From contig NC_017506.1 in assembly GCF_000166295.1 (NCBI RefSeq), forward strand, positions 372,001-436,000: a DNA stretch of 64,000 nucleotides. The letters run 5' to 3'. The notes beneath the pieces are model-generated. The model saw only the letters and a list, made by a program, of their open reading frames with translations. It was not told the origin of the DNA and did no database searches. How positions within the stretch are numbered: the stretch's first letter is position 1; the number at the start of each line of letters is the position of its first letter. Made by a program: the position numbers and the translations under genes. This document shows, one piece after another, positions 20,712 through 30,928 of this stretch. Origin of the DNA: Marinobacter adhaerens HP15 (lineage in GTDB: Bacteria > Pseudomonadota > Gammaproteobacteria > Pseudomonadales > Oleiphilaceae).

Positions 20712-20770
20712 TGTTGGTAAGCGGTGCGGCAAGCCGCTGCACAACTAAAAAGATCAGGAGCCTCATACCA

Positions 20771-21163
20771 ATGAGTATGCAAGACACGCTTGCGGATATG
20801 TTTACCCGTATCCGTAATGCACAGATGGCATCGAAAGCAGACGTTACGATGCCGTCTTCAAAAATGAAGATCTCCGTAGCCCAAGTCCTTAAGGACGAAG
20901 GTTACGTCGACGATTTCTCCGTTTCAGCCGACGCGAAGCCCGAGCTGACGATTACTCTGAAATATTTCGGTGGCAAGCCGGTTATTGAAGAGATCAAGCG
21001 GGTCAGCCGTCCGAGTCTGCGCCAGTACAACGGCGCTGGGGAACTGCCGAAAGTATCCGGTGGTCTGGGAGTCGCGATTGTCTCAACGTCCAAGGGCGTT
21101 ATGACAGACCGCGCCGCACGAGCTGCTGGCGTGGGTGGCGAAGTCATCTGCACCGTATTCTAG
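20771..21163 (+). CDS. rpsH: 30S ribosomal protein S8
   Basis: 130-aa S8 from ATG 20771 ([20 protein letters not shown]), with CAGGAG upstream. An earlier in-frame start at 20714 would read through the structured spacer and adds sequence absent from the family. S8 binds the central domain of 16S rRNA and in E. coli represses the spc operon. The C-terminal block [20 protein letters not shown] is intact. Confidence 0.97.
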   Translation: MSMQDTLADMFTRIRNAQMASKADVTMPSSKMKISVAQVLKDEGYVDDFSVSADAKPELTITLKYFGGKPVIEEIKRVSRPSLRQYNGAGELPKVSGGLGVAIVSTSKGVMTDRAARAAGVGGEVICTVF

Positions 21164-21172
21164 GAGATACAC

Positions 21173-21706
21173 ATGTCCAGGGTTGCCAATAATCCTGTCG
21201 TGCTGCCTTCCGGTGTTGAGGTTAAGCTGAACGGACAGGAAATTAGTGTGAAGGGTTCCAAGGGAGCGCTTCAAATCACCATTCACCAAGCGGTTGAAGT
21301 AAAGCAGGAAGAGAATGTTCTGCGCTTTGCGGCCCGCGATGGTGCTACCAAGTCCCGCGCTCTTGCTGGTACTACTCGTGCACTGGTCAACAACATGGTG
21401 ACCGGTGTTTCCACAGGCTGGGAACGTAAACTCCAGCTGACGGGCGTAGGTTACCGTGCCCAGGCGCAAGGTAAGAAGCTCAATCTGACTCTGGGTTTCT
21501 CACACCCGGTCGAGTATGAGCTGCCCGAGGGGATTACCGCAGAAACTCCGTCCAATACGGAAGTTGTGATTCGCGGTATCGACAAGCAACAGGTTGGCCA
21601 GGTCGCTGCGGAAGTCCGCGCGTTCCGTCCGCCCGAGCCTTATAAGGGCAAGGGTGTTCGTTATGCGGATGAGCAGGTCAGACGCAAAGAAGCCAAGAAG
21701 AAATAA
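21173..21706 (+). CDS. rplF: 50S ribosomal protein L6
   Basis: 177-aa L6 ([20 protein letters not shown]), which lies near the sarcin-ricin loop and factor-binding site. Both alpha/beta repeats are complete; the C-terminal signature [20 protein letters not shown] is present. AGGAGA precedes the start, and rplR follows after 9 bp. Confidence 0.98.
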   Translation: MSRVANNPVVLPSGVEVKLNGQEISVKGSKGALQITIHQAVEVKQEENVLRFAARDGATKSRALAGTTRALVNNMVTGVSTGWERKLQLTGVGYRAQAQGKKLNLTLGFSHPVEYELPEGITAETPSNTEVVIRGIDKQQVGQVAAEVRAFRPPEPYKGKGVRYADEQVRRKEAKKK

Positions 21707-21715
21707 GGCGGGACT

Positions 21716-22063
21716 ATGAGCGCGAATACTGAAAGATTGCGTCGCGCACGCAAAGTGCGCATGAAGATCCGTGAACTGGGTACCAATCGTCTGTGCGTTC
21801 ACCGCACACCGCGTCACATGTACGCCCAGGTCACAACTGCAGACGGCAGCAAGGTGCTGGCTTCTGCCTCCACGTTGGATAAGGAACTGCGCCAGGGTGC
21901 AACCGGTAACGTGGACGCTGCCAAAAAGGTCGGTCAGCTGATCGCTGAGCGTGCCAAGGCAGCAGGTGTAGAGCAGGTTGCTTTTGACCGCTCCGGTTAC
22001 CGTTATCACGGCCGTATTCAGGCTCTGGCCGACGCAGCCCGTGAAGCTGGCTTGCAATTCTAA
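21716..22063 (+). CDS. rplR: 50S ribosomal protein L18
   Basis: 115-aa L18 ([20 protein letters not shown]), a 5S rRNA-binding protein of the central protuberance. The basic N-terminal tail and the C-terminal [20 protein letters not shown] are typical. The stop lies 12 bp before the preferred rpsE start. Confidence 0.97.
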   Translation: MSANTERLRRARKVRMKIRELGTNRLCVHRTPRHMYAQVTTADGSKVLASASTLDKELRQGATGNVDAAKKVGQLIAERAKAAGVEQVAFDRSGYRYHGRIQALADAAREAGLQF

Positions 22064-22075
22064 GAGGTGGAGAAG

Positions 22076-22576
22076 ATGAGCGTTAACGAACAGAAGGCGC
22101 CTGAGCTCCAGGAAAAGCTGGTTCAGGTCAATCGTGTCGCCAAGGTTGTTAAAGGTGGCCGTATTTTCGCCTTCACCGCACTGACTGTAGTGGGTGATGG
22201 TAAAGGTCGCGTTGGTTTCGGTCGTGGCAAGGCGCGTGAAGTGCCGGTTGCCATCCAGAAGGCCATGGAAGCTGCACGCAAGAACATGGTAGAAGTTCCG
22301 CTTGACGGTACTACCCTGCAATACCCGGTCAAGGCTCAGCATGGCGGCTCCAAGGTCTACATGCAGCCTGCGTCCGAAGGTACTGGTATCATCGCCGGCG
22401 GTGCGATGCGCGCAGTACTGGAAGTGGCGGGTGTTCAGAACGTACTGTCCAAGTGTTACGGGTCTACCAACCCGGTGAACGTGGTACGTTCCACCATCAA
22501 GGGTCTCCAGGCAACTCAAGCGCCTGAAGATATTGCAGCCAAGCGCGGTAAGACCGTGGAAGAGATTCTGGGTTGA
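22076..22576 (+). CDS. rpsE: 30S ribosomal protein S5
   Basis: 166-aa S5, a fidelity protein at the mRNA entry site. ATG 22076 ([20 protein letters not shown]) is preferred over GTG 22067, because AGAGGTGGAG lies before it at good spacing and the resulting length matches the family. The loop [19 protein letters not shown], where spectinomycin resistance changes arise, appears wild type. Confidence 0.95.
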   Translation: MSVNEQKAPELQEKLVQVNRVAKVVKGGRIFAFTALTVVGDGKGRVGFGRGKAREVPVAIQKAMEAARKNMVEVPLDGTTLQYPVKAQHGGSKVYMQPASEGTGIIAGGAMRAVLEVAGVQNVLSKCYGSTNPVNVVRSTIKGLQATQAPEDIAAKRGKTVEEILG

Positions 22577-22580
22577 AGTC

Positions 22581-22769
22581 ATGGCGAACGCAAAAACGAT
22601 CAAAGTAACTCTGACCCGCAGCCCCATCGGCTGCCAGCCCAAGCACAAGTTGTGTGTGAAGGGCCTGGGTCTTCGTAAAATCGGTCACACCGTGGAAGTG
22701 GAAGATACCCCTTCCATCCGCGGCATGATCAACCGGGTTGATTACCTGGTTCGGGTTGAGGAGAACTAA
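22581..22769 (+). CDS. rpmD: 50S ribosomal protein L30
   Basis: 62-aa L30 ([20 protein letters not shown]). ATG 22581 gives the standard short bacterial form; it lies 4 bp after the rpsE stop. The body [20 protein letters not shown] and the C-terminal [10 protein letters not shown] are as expected. rplO starts one base after the stop. Confidence 0.96.
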   Translation: MANAKTIKVTLTRSPIGCQPKHKLCVKGLGLRKIGHTVEVEDTPSIRGMINRVDYLVRVEEN

Positions 22770-22770
22770 G

Positions 22771-23205
22771 ATGCGTCTGAACGAACTTAGTCCGGAACCC
22801 GGTTCACGCCAGGCCCCCAAGCGGGTCGGTCGTGGTATCGGTAGCGGTCTCGGTAAAACCGGCGGTCGTGGTCACAAGGGTCTGAAAGCCCGCTCCGGCG
22901 GCAGTGTAGCGCCCGGTTTCGAGGGTGGTCAGCAGCCGTTGGCCCGTCGTCTGCCGAAGTTTGGCTTCACCTCCCGTCAGCAGCGCTACGTTGCTGAAAT
23001 TCGCCTGAACGAGTTGGCGAAGGTTGAAGGCGATGTGGTGGATCTGGAAGCCCTGAAAAAGGCAGACATTATTCGCGGAGAGATTCGCGAAGCCAAGGTT
23101 ATCATGTCCGGCGAACTGAGCCGCGCGGTAACTGTGAAGGGACTTCGGGTAACCAAAGGCGCGCGCGAGGCAATTTCTGCCGCGGGTGGTAAAGTCGAAG
23201 ACTAA
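22771..23205 (+). CDS. rplO: 50S ribosomal protein L15
   Basis: 144-aa L15 ([20 protein letters not shown]) from ATG 22771, with GAGGAG upstream inside the end of rpmD. The glycine- and arginine-rich N-terminal extension ([18 protein letters not shown]) threads into the 23S rRNA core. It precedes secY, the standard order. Confidence 0.97.
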   Translation: MRLNELSPEPGSRQAPKRVGRGIGSGLGKTGGRGHKGLKARSGGSVAPGFEGGQQPLARRLPKFGFTSRQQRYVAEIRLNELAKVEGDVVDLEALKKADIIRGEIREAKVIMSGELSRAVTVKGLRVTKGAREAISAAGGKVED

Positions 23206-23222
23206 GGCGAGTCGAGGACTAA

Positions 23223-24545
23223 ATGGCCAAGAACGCATCATTGCCTGCGGGCGCGGGTAAAGGACTGGCAGAGCTGCGATCGCGGCTCTGGTTTGTCTTC
23301 CTGGCATTGCTGGTGTACCGGATTGGTGCCCACATTCCGGTGCCGGGTATCAACCCCGACCGTCTGGCGGCACTGTTTGAACAGAACCAGGGCACAATCC
23401 TGAGCATGTTCAACATGTTTTCCGGTGGTGCGCTTGAGCGCATGAGTATCTTCGCTCTCGGTATCATGCCGTACATTTCGGCCTCTATCATCATGCAGCT
23501 CATGACTGCGGTTAGTCCGCAGCTTGAGCAGCTGAAGAAAGAAGGTGAGGCTGGCCGTCGAAAGATCAGCCAGTACACACGGTATGGTACGGTTATCCTG
23601 GCCCTGGTTCAGGGTTTTGGTATTTCTGTCGGTCTGGCATCTCAGGGTGTCACTTTCAATGACAGCTTCAGCTTCCACTTTGTGGCGGTTGTGTCATTCG
23701 TGAGTGGTGCCGTGTTCATGATGTGGCTTGGCGAGCAGATCACCGAGCGGGGTGTTGGTAACGGCATCTCCCTGCTGATCTTCGCCGGTATCGTCGCCGG
23801 GCTTCCCGGTGCGATCGGTCAGACGCTCGAGCAGGCCCGAAATGGTGAGATGAGCCTGCTGGTCGTGCTCGGTATTGGTGTTCTTGCGGTTGCTGTTATC
23901 GGCTTCGTGGTCTTCATGGAGCGCGGGCAGCGCAGGCTGACAATCAATTACGCCAAGCGGCAACAGGGTCGCCGGGTGTTCGCCCAGCAGTCCAGTCACC
24001 TTCCCCTGAAGGTAAATATGGCCGGTGTTATTCCGCCCATCTTTGCGTCTTCCATTCTGCTCTTCCCGGCATCGCTGGGGCAGTGGTTTGGTCAGGGTGA
24101 GGGTATGGAATGGCTGAGCGATGTATCCCAGGCTCTGGCGCCGAGCCAGCCGTTGTACATTATCCTGTTTGCAGCAGCAGTGGTTTTCTTCTGCTTCTTC
24201 TATACAGCCCTGATGTACAACCCGAAGGAAGTTGCGGATAACCTCAAGCGCTCTGGAGCGTTTATTCCGGGCATTCGTCCTGGTGATCAGACTGCCAAGT
24301 ATATCGATGGTGTTCTGACCCGTCTGACGCTGTTCGGTGCAATGTACATTGCAGCAGTTTCCCTGTTCCCTCAGTTCCTGATGGTGGCCGGGAATGTACC
24401 GTTCTATCTGGGTGGTACCTCTCTGCTGATTGTTGTAGTCGTGGTGATGGATTTCATGGCGCAGGTTCAGTCGCACCTGATGTCCCATCAGTATGAATCA
24501 CTGATGAAGAAGTCCAATCTCAAGGGCTATGGTCGGAACGGTTAA
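23223..24545 (+). CDS. secY: preprotein translocase subunit SecY
   Basis: Channel subunit of the SecYEG translocon in the inner membrane, 440 aa with ten predicted membrane segments. The N-terminal region [20 protein letters not shown] leads into TM1, and the cytosolic loop [10 protein letters not shown] is one of the basic loops used by SecA and ribosomes. The plug and pore segments are uninterrupted. It is cotranscribed with the ribosomal genes, linking export capacity to translation. Confidence 0.98.
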   Translation: MAKNASLPAGAGKGLAELRSRLWFVFLALLVYRIGAHIPVPGINPDRLAALFEQNQGTILSMFNMFSGGALERMSIFALGIMPYISASIIMQLMTAVSPQLEQLKKEGEAGRRKISQYTRYGTVILALVQGFGISVGLASQGVTFNDSFSFHFVAVVSFVSGAVFMMWLGEQITERGVGNGISLLIFAGIVAGLPGAIGQTLEQARNGEMSLLVVLGIGVLAVAVIGFVVFMERGQRRLTINYAKRQQGRRVFAQQSSHLPLKVNMAGVIPPIFASSILLFPASLGQWFGQGEGMEWLSDVSQALAPSQPLYIILFAAAVVFFCFFYTALMYNPKEVADNLKRSGAFIPGIRPGDQTAKYIDGVLTRLTLFGAMYIAAVSLFPQFLMVAGNVPFYLGGTSLLIVVVVVMDFMAQVQSHLMSHQYESLMKKSNLKGYGRNG

Positions 24546-24575
24546 TCCCGTTCCCCTTGAAAACTGGAGTCGACA

Positions 24576-24689
24576 ATGAAAGTACGCGCTTCGGTAAAGA
24601 AAATTTGCCGTAACTGCAAAGTAATTCGTCGCAATGGCTCGGTACGAGTCATTTGCTCGGAGCCTCGTCACAAGCAACGCCAGGGTTGA
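24576..24689 (+). CDS. rpmJ: 50S ribosomal protein L36
   Basis: 37-aa L36 ([20 protein letters not shown]), from ATG 24576 with CTGGAG upstream. Zinc ligands C11, C14, C27 and H32 are all present, so this is the zinc-binding form. It follows secY by 30 bp and ends the spc group; a small GAGA-loop hairpin overlaps its stop codon. Confidence 0.97.
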   Translation: MKVRASVKKICRNCKVIRRNGSVRVICSEPRHKQRQG

Positions 24690-24703
24690 TTCCGAGAGGA
24701 ATC
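24688..24703 (+). other. hairpin at the rpmJ stop
   Basis: A 6-bp stem (24688-24693 and 24698-24703) closed by a GAGA tetraloop of the stable GNRA class. The bases after it (GTTCCTGACATTG) do not form a U-run, so any termination would be weak and read-through from the spc group into the alpha group is likely. Confidence 0.5.
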
Positions 24704-24738
24704 GTTCCTGACATTGTAGGGTTTCGGAATGATGGCGC

Positions 24739-24768
24739 TTGACTCCATGCGGGGTCAGGCGCTATTAT
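24739..24768 (+). promoter_or_regulatory. alpha operon sigma-70 promoter
   Basis: TTGACT at 24739-24744, an 18-bp spacer and TATTAT at 24763-24768. The predicted start near 24775 leaves a leader of about 55 nt before rpsM. That is short compared with the E. coli alpha leader with its S4-binding pseudoknot, so control by S4, if any, must use a different structure. Confidence 0.7.
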
Positions 24769-24829
24769 TTCGCGCCCTTTTTGTGGCGGAAAATTCACAC
24801 AGCAAAGCTTTGAACGCGGAGTAATTTGG

Positions 24830-25186
24830 ATGGCACGTATAGCCGGTGTCAATATACCCGATCACAAACATGCTGTTGTCTCGCTGACCTACATCTTTGG
24901 TGTTGGCAAGACCACAGCCCAGAAGCTTTGCGATGCAACCGGCGTCAAGCCGGACGTCAAGGTCAAAGACCTTAGCGACGAGCAGCTTGAAGCACTTCGT
25001 ACTGAAGTGGGCAAGGTGTCTGTCGAAGGCGATCTGCGTCGTGAAGTACAGATGAACATCAAGCGTTTGAAGGATCTCGGATGCCACCGTGGTCTGCGTC
25101 ATCGTCATGGCCTTCCGGTCCGTGGCCAGCGCACCAAGACCAACGCACGCACCCGTAAAGGTCCACGCAAACCTATTCGTAAGTAA
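24830..25186 (+). CDS. rpsM: 30S ribosomal protein S13
   Basis: 118-aa S13 ([20 protein letters not shown]), part of the intersubunit bridges at the 30S head and a P-site tRNA contact through its C-terminal tail. The conserved [20 protein letters not shown] region is complete. First gene of the alpha group; rpsK follows after 13 bp. Confidence 0.98.
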   Translation: MARIAGVNIPDHKHAVVSLTYIFGVGKTTAQKLCDATGVKPDVKVKDLSDEQLEALRTEVGKVSVEGDLRREVQMNIKRLKDLGCHRGLRHRHGLPVRGQRTKTNARTRKGPRKPIRK

Positions 25187-25199
25187 CAGGTAGGCAAAC

Positions 25200-25589
25200 A
25201 TGGCAAAGCCAGGTACACGTACCCGTAAAAAGGTGAAAAAGACGGTTGTTGATGGCGTCGCGCACATTCACGCGTCCTTCAACAACACTATCGTGACCAT
25301 TTCTGACCGTCAGGGCAACGTCCTGTCCTGGGCCACTTCTGGTGGTTCCGGTTTCCGTGGGTCACGCAAGAGTACACCTTTTGCTGCGCAGGTAGCAGCT
25401 GAAAGAGCCGGTAATGCGGCTGCTGAATACGGCCTTAAAAACCTGGACGTAGAGGTTAAGGGTCCTGGGCCCGGACGTGAGTCTGCAGTTCGCGCGCTGA
25501 ATGCGTGTGGCTACAAGATCACCAACATCACAGATGTGACGCCGATTCCCCACAACGGCTGTCGTCCGCCCAAGAAGCGCCGCGTCTAA
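25200..25589 (+). CDS. rpsK: 30S ribosomal protein S11
   Basis: 129-aa S11 of the platform ([20 protein letters not shown]), which helps form the mRNA exit and E-site region. The C-terminal [19 protein letters not shown] is a family hallmark, and its Asn-Gly pair is a known isoaspartate site in enteric S11. rpsD follows after 18 bp. Confidence 0.98.
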   Translation: MAKPGTRTRKKVKKTVVDGVAHIHASFNNTIVTISDRQGNVLSWATSGGSGFRGSRKSTPFAAQVAAERAGNAAAEYGLKNLDVEVKGPGPGRESAVRALNACGYKITNITDVTPIPHNGCRPPKKRRV

Positions 25590-25607
25590 CACAGGAGACA
25601 GTGAATT

Positions 25608-26228
25608 ATGGCTCGTTATATAGGCCCGAAGTGCAAGCTGTCTCGTCGTGAAGGGACAGATCTTTTTCTGAAGAGCGGTGTTCGCGCGCTCGATTCCAAG
25701 TGCAACATCGAGACTCCGCCGGGTATGCACGGCGCGCGTCGCGGTCGTCTGTCCGAGTACGGCGTACAGCTTCGTGAGAAACAGAAAGTTCGTCGTATCT
25801 ACGGCGTTCTCGAGAAGCAGTTCCGCAACTATTACAAAGAGGCCGCCCGAGGCAAAGGTGCAACTGGTGAAAACCTGCTGCAACTGCTGGAAGGTCGTCT
25901 CGATAACGTTGTATACCGCATGGGCTTTGGTTCTACCCGTGCAGAAGCCCGTCAGCTCGTCTCTCACAAGGCGATCCTGGTCAACGACAAGACGGTTAAT
26001 ATTCCGTCCTACCAGGTCCGGCCGGGTGATGTTGTGAGCGTGCGTGAAAAGGCGAAGAACCAGCTGCGTGTTAGAGGCGCACTGGATCTGTCTGCAAGCC
26101 GTGCACCGGTGAGCTGGGTAGAGGTCGACGCCAACAAGATGTCCGGCGTTTACAAGTCAGTACCCGAGCGTACTGAACTGCCGGCCGACATCAACGAGAA
26201 CCTCATCGTCGAGCTTTACTCCAAGTAA
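25608..26228 (+). CDS. rpsD: 30S ribosomal protein S4
   Basis: 206-aa S4 ([20 protein letters not shown]), a primary 16S rRNA binder that nucleates the 5' domain, shapes the mRNA entry and autoregulates the alpha operon in E. coli. The S4 RNA-binding fold spans roughly residues 95-160. Only two N-terminal cysteines are visible, so this is the zinc-free type. The gene sits directly before rpoA, the conserved order. Confidence 0.98.
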   Translation: MARYIGPKCKLSRREGTDLFLKSGVRALDSKCNIETPPGMHGARRGRLSEYGVQLREKQKVRRIYGVLEKQFRNYYKEAARGKGATGENLLQLLEGRLDNVVYRMGFGSTRAEARQLVSHKAILVNDKTVNIPSYQVRPGDVVSVREKAKNQLRVRGALDLSASRAPVSWVEVDANKMSGVYKSVPERTELPADINENLIVELYSK

Positions 26229-26263
26229 AGCCCAGTTAGCAACGATAGCAGATAGGGGCGTCT

Positions 26264-27268
26264 ATGCAGCGTTCAGTACATGAGTTATTGACACCTCGTA
26301 CCATTGACGTGAAGGAATCAAGCGCCACACGTGCCAAGGTTACGCTTGAGCCTCTGGAAAGGGGCTTTGGCCATACTCTGGGCAGTGCACTGCGCCGGAT
26401 TCTCTTGTCTTCGATGCCGGGCTGCGCCGTGACTGAAGCGCAGATTGACGGTGTCCTGCACGAGTACAGCGCCATTGAGGGTGTCCAGGAAGACGTCATT
26501 GAGATTCTTCTGAATCTCAAAGGCGTAGCCGTAAAAATGAACGGTCGGGACGATGCCGAGCTCACGCTCAGCAAGAAAGGCCCGGGCGTTGTGACAGCCG
26601 GTGATATCAAGCTGGATCATGACGTCGAGATTGCCAACCCGGAGCACGTGATCTGTCACCTTAGCGAGAATGGTGAAGTGAACATGCGTCTCCGTGTTGC
26701 ACGCGGTCGCGGCTATGAGCCGGCGGACCAGCGCGGTCTTGACGAGGACGAAACTCGCGCCATCGGACGCCTGCAGCTGGATGCAACATTCAGCCCGGTT
26801 CGTCGTGTGGCTTACGCCGTGGAAAGTGCACGGGTAGAGCAGCGGACCGATCTGGACAAGCTGGTTATCGACCTGGAGACCAATGGCACGATCGACCCGG
26901 AAGAAGCAATTCGCCGGGCGGCCACCATCCTCCAGCAGCAACTGGCGGTGTTTGTCGATTTCGATCATGAGAAAGAGCCCGAGCGCGTTGAGGAAGAGGA
27001 AGAAATTGATCCGATCCTGTTGCGTCCGGTTGATGATCTGGAATTGACAGTGCGTTCAGCTAACTGCTTGAAGGCTGAGAACATTTACTACATCGGCGAT
27101 CTTATCCAGCGCACAGAAGTTGAGCTGTTGAAGACGCCTAACCTTGGTAAAAAGTCGCTGACCGAGATCAAGGACGTTCTGGCGTCCCGTGGTCTGTCAC
27201 TGGGCATGCGTCTTGATAACTGGCCGCCGGCTAGCCTTCGTGGCGACGACCGGGTTCTGGGCGGTTAA
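26264..27268 (+). CDS. rpoA: DNA-directed RNA polymerase subunit alpha
   Basis: 334-aa alpha subunit, the scaffold for beta and beta prime. The N-terminal dimerisation domain contains [20 protein letters not shown]. An acidic linker (about residues 230-250) joins it to the C-terminal domain. There Arg264 in [14 protein letters not shown] corresponds to the E. coli residue that contacts UP elements and activators. Having it next to rplQ and behind rpsD is the conserved arrangement. Confidence 0.99.
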   Translation: MQRSVHELLTPRTIDVKESSATRAKVTLEPLERGFGHTLGSALRRILLSSMPGCAVTEAQIDGVLHEYSAIEGVQEDVIEILLNLKGVAVKMNGRDDAELTLSKKGPGVVTAGDIKLDHDVEIANPEHVICHLSENGEVNMRLRVARGRGYEPADQRGLDEDETRAIGRLQLDATFSPVRRVAYAVESARVEQRTDLDKLVIDLETNGTIDPEEAIRRAATILQQQLAVFVDFDHEKEPERVEEEEEIDPILLRPVDDLELTVRSANCLKAENIYYIGDLIQRTEVELLKTPNLGKKSLTEIKDVLASRGLSLGMRLDNWPPASLRGDDRVLGG

Positions 27269-27301
27269 TCGCCGATTAGTTTAAGGTAAGGAATCAGAGC
27301 A

Positions 27302-27700
27302 ATGCGTCATCGTAAGAGTGGTCGTAAGTTCAGCAGGACCAGTGCGCATCGCAAGGCCATGTTCCGTAACATGACTGCGTCACTGGTTGAACACGAGCTG
27401 ATCAAAACAACGCTGCCGAAAGCCAAAGAGCTTCGTCGGGTAGCTGAGCCTTTGATCACGCTTTCCAAGAATGATTCGGTCGCGAATCGTCGTCTGGCGT
27501 TCTCACGCCTGCGTGACGATGCAGCGGTTGCCAAGCTGTTTGACGAGCTTGGTCCTCGCTACAATGAGCGTCCGGGTGGATACCTTCGTATCCTGAAGTG
27601 TGGCTTCCGTGCTGGCGACAATGCCCCTATGGCATTCGTTGAGCTGGTCGGTCGTCCGCTGGATATCGAAGCGGAAGAGGTGGACGAAGACGAGGATTAA
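27302..27700 (+). CDS. rplQ: 50S ribosomal protein L17
   Basis: 132-aa L17 ([20 protein letters not shown]), near the tunnel exit. The N-terminal basic block is typical. The C-terminus ends in an acidic tail ([10 protein letters not shown]). Last gene of the ribosomal super-cluster; a strong terminator follows 20 bp later. Confidence 0.97.
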   Translation: MRHRKSGRKFSRTSAHRKAMFRNMTASLVEHELIKTTLPKAKELRRVAEPLITLSKNDSVANRRLAFSRLRDDAAVAKLFDELGPRYNERPGGYLRILKCGFRAGDNAPMAFVELVGRPLDIEAEEVDEDED

Positions 27701-27720
27701 TTCCTTCGGCTTTGGCCAAC

Positions 27721-27760
27721 CACAAAAAACCGGGTTCCGTAAGGTTCCCGGTTTTTTGTG
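27721..27760 (+). terminator. rplQ terminator
   Basis: A 14-bp perfect stem (27721-27734 and 27747-27760) whose descending arm carries TTTTTT and whose ascending arm carries AAAAAA. It is strong and structurally bidirectional, ending the alpha operon and able to stop transcription arriving from uvrA. Confidence 0.9.
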
Positions 27761-27806
27761 TCTGGGTTTTAGGAAGTTCTTAGTCTTGGAGGTTAGGTGG
27801 CTGGCC

Positions 27807-27891
27807 AGGGGGTGGGGGTTTATTTTCTTTGGAAAAATAACTCGCTTCGCTCAGACATCTTTTTCCGGCAGAAAATAAACCCCCACCCCCT
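27807..27891. repeat. 22-bp perfect inverted repeat with inner 7-bp repeat
   Basis: Bases 27807-27828 are exactly complementary in reverse to 27870-27891. Inside, GGAAAAA (27831-27837) faces TTTTTCC (27860-27866). The 22-nt loop holds CTCGCTTCGCTCAGAC. As RNA, either strand would fold into a hairpin of about 29 pairs. It sits between the rplQ terminator and the uvrA stop codon. The form suggests a dispersed palindromic repeat or a small non-autonomous element; no transposase or clear target duplication is visible. Confidence 0.8.
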
Positions 27892-27902
27892 TGCCGACAG
27901 AG

Positions 27903-30743
27903 CTATTTCTTGCCCGCCAATGACTTCGTCAGCATTGGCTTCAGATAGCGGCCTGTATGAGAAGCGGGGTTCTCGGCGACTTCCTCCGGCGTTCCCTCGG
28001 CAATGATCTGGCCGCCGCCAGAGCCGCCTTCGGGGCCCAGGTCGACAATCCAGTCGGCTGTCTTGATCACGTCCAGATTGTGTTCGATGACCACGATGGT
28101 GTTGCCATGGTCACGGAGCCTTTCCAGGACATTCAGCAGTTGCTGGATGTCGTAGAAGTGCAGGCCGGTGGTTGGCTCGTCGAGAATGTAGAGTGTCTTG
28201 CCGGTATCCCGCTTGGAGAGCTCCTTGGCCAGTTTAACCCGCTGGGCTTCGCCGCCCGAGAGCGTCACTGCGCTCTGCCCCAGTCGGATGTAGGAGAGGC
28301 CCACATCCATCAGGGTCTGGAGCTTGCGGGCCAGGAAAGGCACGGCATCGAAGAACTCGCGCCCTTCCTCAACGGTCATTTCCAGTACTTCGTTGATGTT
28401 TTTGCCCTTGTAGCGCACTTCCAGGGTTTCCCGGTTGTAGCGCTTTCCCTTGCAGACGTCGCAGGGCACGTAGATATCCGGCAGGAAATGCATCTCTACC
28501 TTGATCACGCCGTCGCCCTGGCATGCCTCGCATCGTCCACCTTTGACGTTGAAAGAGAATCGGCCAGGTTTGTAACCCCGGGAACGTGCCTCCTGTGTTC
28601 CGGCAAAGAGTTCACGGATGGGAGTGAACAGGCCGGTGTAGGTGGCCGGATTCGAGCGGGGGGTACGGCCGATGGGGCTCTGGTCAATGTCGATGACCTT
28701 GTCCAGGTGGTCCAGTCCTTTGAGTGACTGGTAGGGGGCATGGTTGAGGCTGGTGGCCTTGTTGAGTTTGGCGGCAGCCACCGGATAAAGGGTGCTGTTG
28801 ATCAGCGTGGACTTGCCAGACCCGGATACACCGGTGACGCAGGTCATGATGCCCAGGGGCAAATCGAGCGTAACGTCTTTCAGGTTGTTGCCAGTAGCAC
28901 CTGACAGTGTCAGAGTTTTTCCGCTGCCTTTGTTGCGCTGTTTGGGAATGGCGATTTCCCGGGTGCCGTTGAGGTATTGCCCGGTAAGCGAATCGGGGTT
29001 GTCGATGATCTGTTGCGGTGTGCCCTGGCCGATAACCTTGCCGCCATGAACGCCAGCACCCGGTCCGATATCAATGACATGATCTGCAGCGCGGATCGCA
29101 TCCTCATCGTGTTCGACAACAATCACGGTATTGCCCAGATCCCGGAGATGGGTGAGGGTGGCCAAAAGCCGGTCATTGTCCCGTTGATGCAAGCCGATGG
29201 AGGGTTCGTCAAGAATGTACATGACGCCTACCAGCCCGGCGCCGATCTGGCTTGCCAGGCGAATACGCTGCGCCTCACCCCCTGAGAGTGTATCGGCACT
29301 TCGTTCAAGCGTGAGGTATTCCAGCCCGACGTTCACCAGGAACTGAAGGCGCTGCCGCACTTCCTTCAGAATTTTTTCGGCTATCTCACCTTTTCGACCC
29401 GGTAGCGCGAGGGTTTCGAAGTAATCATGTGCGTCACCCACCGGGAGATGGGTGACATCGGAAATATTGTGCTCTTCGATAAAAACGTGGCGGGCGCTGC
29501 GGCGCAGTCGTGAGCCGCCGCATTCTTTGCACGGCTGGGTGCTCAGATTGCGGGCGAGCTCCTCCCGCATGCTCTGTGAATCGGTCTCGCGGTAGCGCCG
29601 TTCAAGGTTTGGCAGAATGCCCTCGAATGGATGTGCCTTCTCCATGATATGGCCACGGGAATTCACATAACGGAATGGGATATCCTCATCGCCCGAGCCG
29701 AACAGCAGCACGTTGCGAAAATCCTCGGGGAGATCCGCCCAGGGCGTTTCCAGATCGATGCCGTAGTGATCTGCCACGCTGCCCAGCATCTGGAAGTAAT
29801 AGACGGCCCGGCGATCCCAGCCCTTGATGGCGCCGGATGCCAGAGTGGCTTCCGGGTGCTGGACAATTTTTTCGGGATCAAAGAACTGTTTAACACCCAG
29901 TCCGTCGCAGGTAGGGCAGGCACCCGCAGGGTTGTTAAAGGAAAACAGTTTCGGCTCGAGCTCGCTCAGGGCATAGCCGCACTGGGTGCAGGCATAACGG
30001 GCGGAGAAGGTCTGTTCTTCCCCCTCACCACTCATGGGCGCCACAAGGGCAATCCCGTCCGCCAGGTCCAGGGCGGTTTCGAAACTCTCGGCAAGCCGCT
30101 GCTCCAGGCCTGGCTTGACCTTGAACCGATCGACGACCACATCAATCTGATGTTTGCGTTTTTTGTCCAGGGCCGGCACATCGTCGATGTCATAAACCGT
30201 GCCGTCCACCCGAACGCGGATAAAGCCCTGGCTGCGCATGGTTTCGATAACCTGCAGATGTTCGCCTTTCCGATCCCGTATTACCGGTGCCAGAATCATC
30301 AGTTTGCTGTCCGCTGGCATGGCCACCACCTGGTCTACCATCTGGCTGATGGTCTGCGCTTCCAGGGGTTGGCCGTGGTCGGGGCACCGGGGCTCCCCGG
30401 CGCGGGCGAAGAGCAGGCGCAGGTAATCGTAGATTTCCGTGATGGTGCCAACGGTGGAGCGAGGGTTGTGGGAAGTGGACTTCTGCTCAATGGATATCGC
30501 TGGCGACAGCCCTTCGATATGGTCCACATCCGGCTTCTCCATCATCGAGAGAAACTGGCGGGCATAGGTAGACAGCGACTCCACATAACGTCGCTGCCCT
30601 TCAGCATAGAGCGTATCGAACGCAAGGGACGATTTACCGGAACCGGAGAGGCCGGTAATCACGATCAGTTTGTCCCTTGGCATATCCAGGTCGATGTTCT
30701 TCAGGTTGTGGGTTCGTGCCCCTTTGATCTGGATATGGTCCAT
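27903..30743 (-). CDS. uvrA: excinuclease ABC subunit A
   Basis: Damage-recognition ATPase of nucleotide excision repair, 946 aa. The first Walker A is GLSGSGKSS (about residues 31-39) and the second is GVSGSGKST. Two ABC signatures ([12 protein letters not shown] and [12 protein letters not shown]) and the zinc-finger cysteine pairs (CTQCG/CPTC and CEAC/CDVC) are visible. It is a full-length class I UvrA. It is transcribed toward rplQ and divergently from the transporter-ssb pair, as in Pseudomonas. No LexA-type operator is apparent upstream. Confidence 0.98.
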   Translation of the reverse strand: MDHIQIKGARTHNLKNIDLDMPRDKLIVITGLSGSGKSSLAFDTLYAEGQRRYVESLSTYARQFLSMMEKPDVDHIEGLSPAISIEQKSTSHNPRSTVGTITEIYDYLRLLFARAGEPRCPDHGQPLEAQTISQMVDQVVAMPADSKLMILAPVIRDRKGEHLQVIETMRSQGFIRVRVDGTVYDIDDVPALDKKRKHQIDVVVDRFKVKPGLEQRLAESFETALDLADGIALVAPMSGEGEEQTFSARYACTQCGYALSELEPKLFSFNNPAGACPTCDGLGVKQFFDPEKIVQHPEATLASGAIKGWDRRAVYYFQMLGSVADHYGIDLETPWADLPEDFRNVLLFGSGDEDIPFRYVNSRGHIMEKAHPFEGILPNLERRYRETDSQSMREELARNLSTQPCKECGGSRLRRSARHVFIEEHNISDVTHLPVGDAHDYFETLALPGRKGEIAEKILKEVRQRLQFLVNVGLEYLTLERSADTLSGGEAQRIRLASQIGAGLVGVMYILDEPSIGLHQRDNDRLLATLTHLRDLGNTVIVVEHDEDAIRAADHVIDIGPGAGVHGGKVIGQGTPQQIIDNPDSLTGQYLNGTREIAIPKQRNKGSGKTLTLSGATGNNLKDVTLDLPLGIMTCVTGVSGSGKSTLINSTLYPVAAAKLNKATSLNHAPYQSLKGLDHLDKVIDIDQSPIGRTPRSNPATYTGLFTPIRELFAGTQEARSRGYKPGRFSFNVKGGRCEACQGDGVIKVEMHFLPDIYVPCDVCKGKRYNRETLEVRYKGKNINEVLEMTVEEGREFFDAVPFLARKLQTLMDVGLSYIRLGQSAVTLSGGEAQRVKLAKELSKRDTGKTLYILDEPTTGLHFYDIQQLLNVLERLRDHGNTIVVIEHNLDVIKTADWIVDLGPEGGSGGGQIIAEGTPEEVAENPASHTGRYLKPMLTKSLAGKK

Positions 30744-30769
30744 AACACCTCGCTCGGATAAAAACGAAA

Positions 30770-30775
30770 ATTATA
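30770..30775 (-). promoter_or_regulatory. uvrA -10 element
   Basis: A perfect TATAAT on the minus strand, 27 bp upstream of the uvrA ATG. No recognisable -35 lies 16-18 bp further up, so promoter strength is uncertain. Confidence 0.45.
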
Positions 30776-30928
30776 CCGCGTTGGGCCCGCTGCGGCGAAA
30801 ATGATACCGGGGCCAGCATCACGCGGGTTGTCCCCCGTCAGCGCCCCTTCTGTTACAATGCGCCGCCTGCGATGGGTATCTGCCCTCAATCTGACCGCTT
30901 TCAACCCCGGCTGAGGTACGTAATTGCC

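Noticed and set aside
29631..30761. 376-codon plus-strand frame opposite uvrA
   Set aside because: Shadow of the uvrA coding strand; the peptide has no domain pattern and the real uvrA product is complete.
30828..30859. sigma-70 promoter TTGTCC / TACAAT for the YajR-like gene
   Set aside because: The spacer would be 20 bp and the -35 is poor; not strong enough to annotate.
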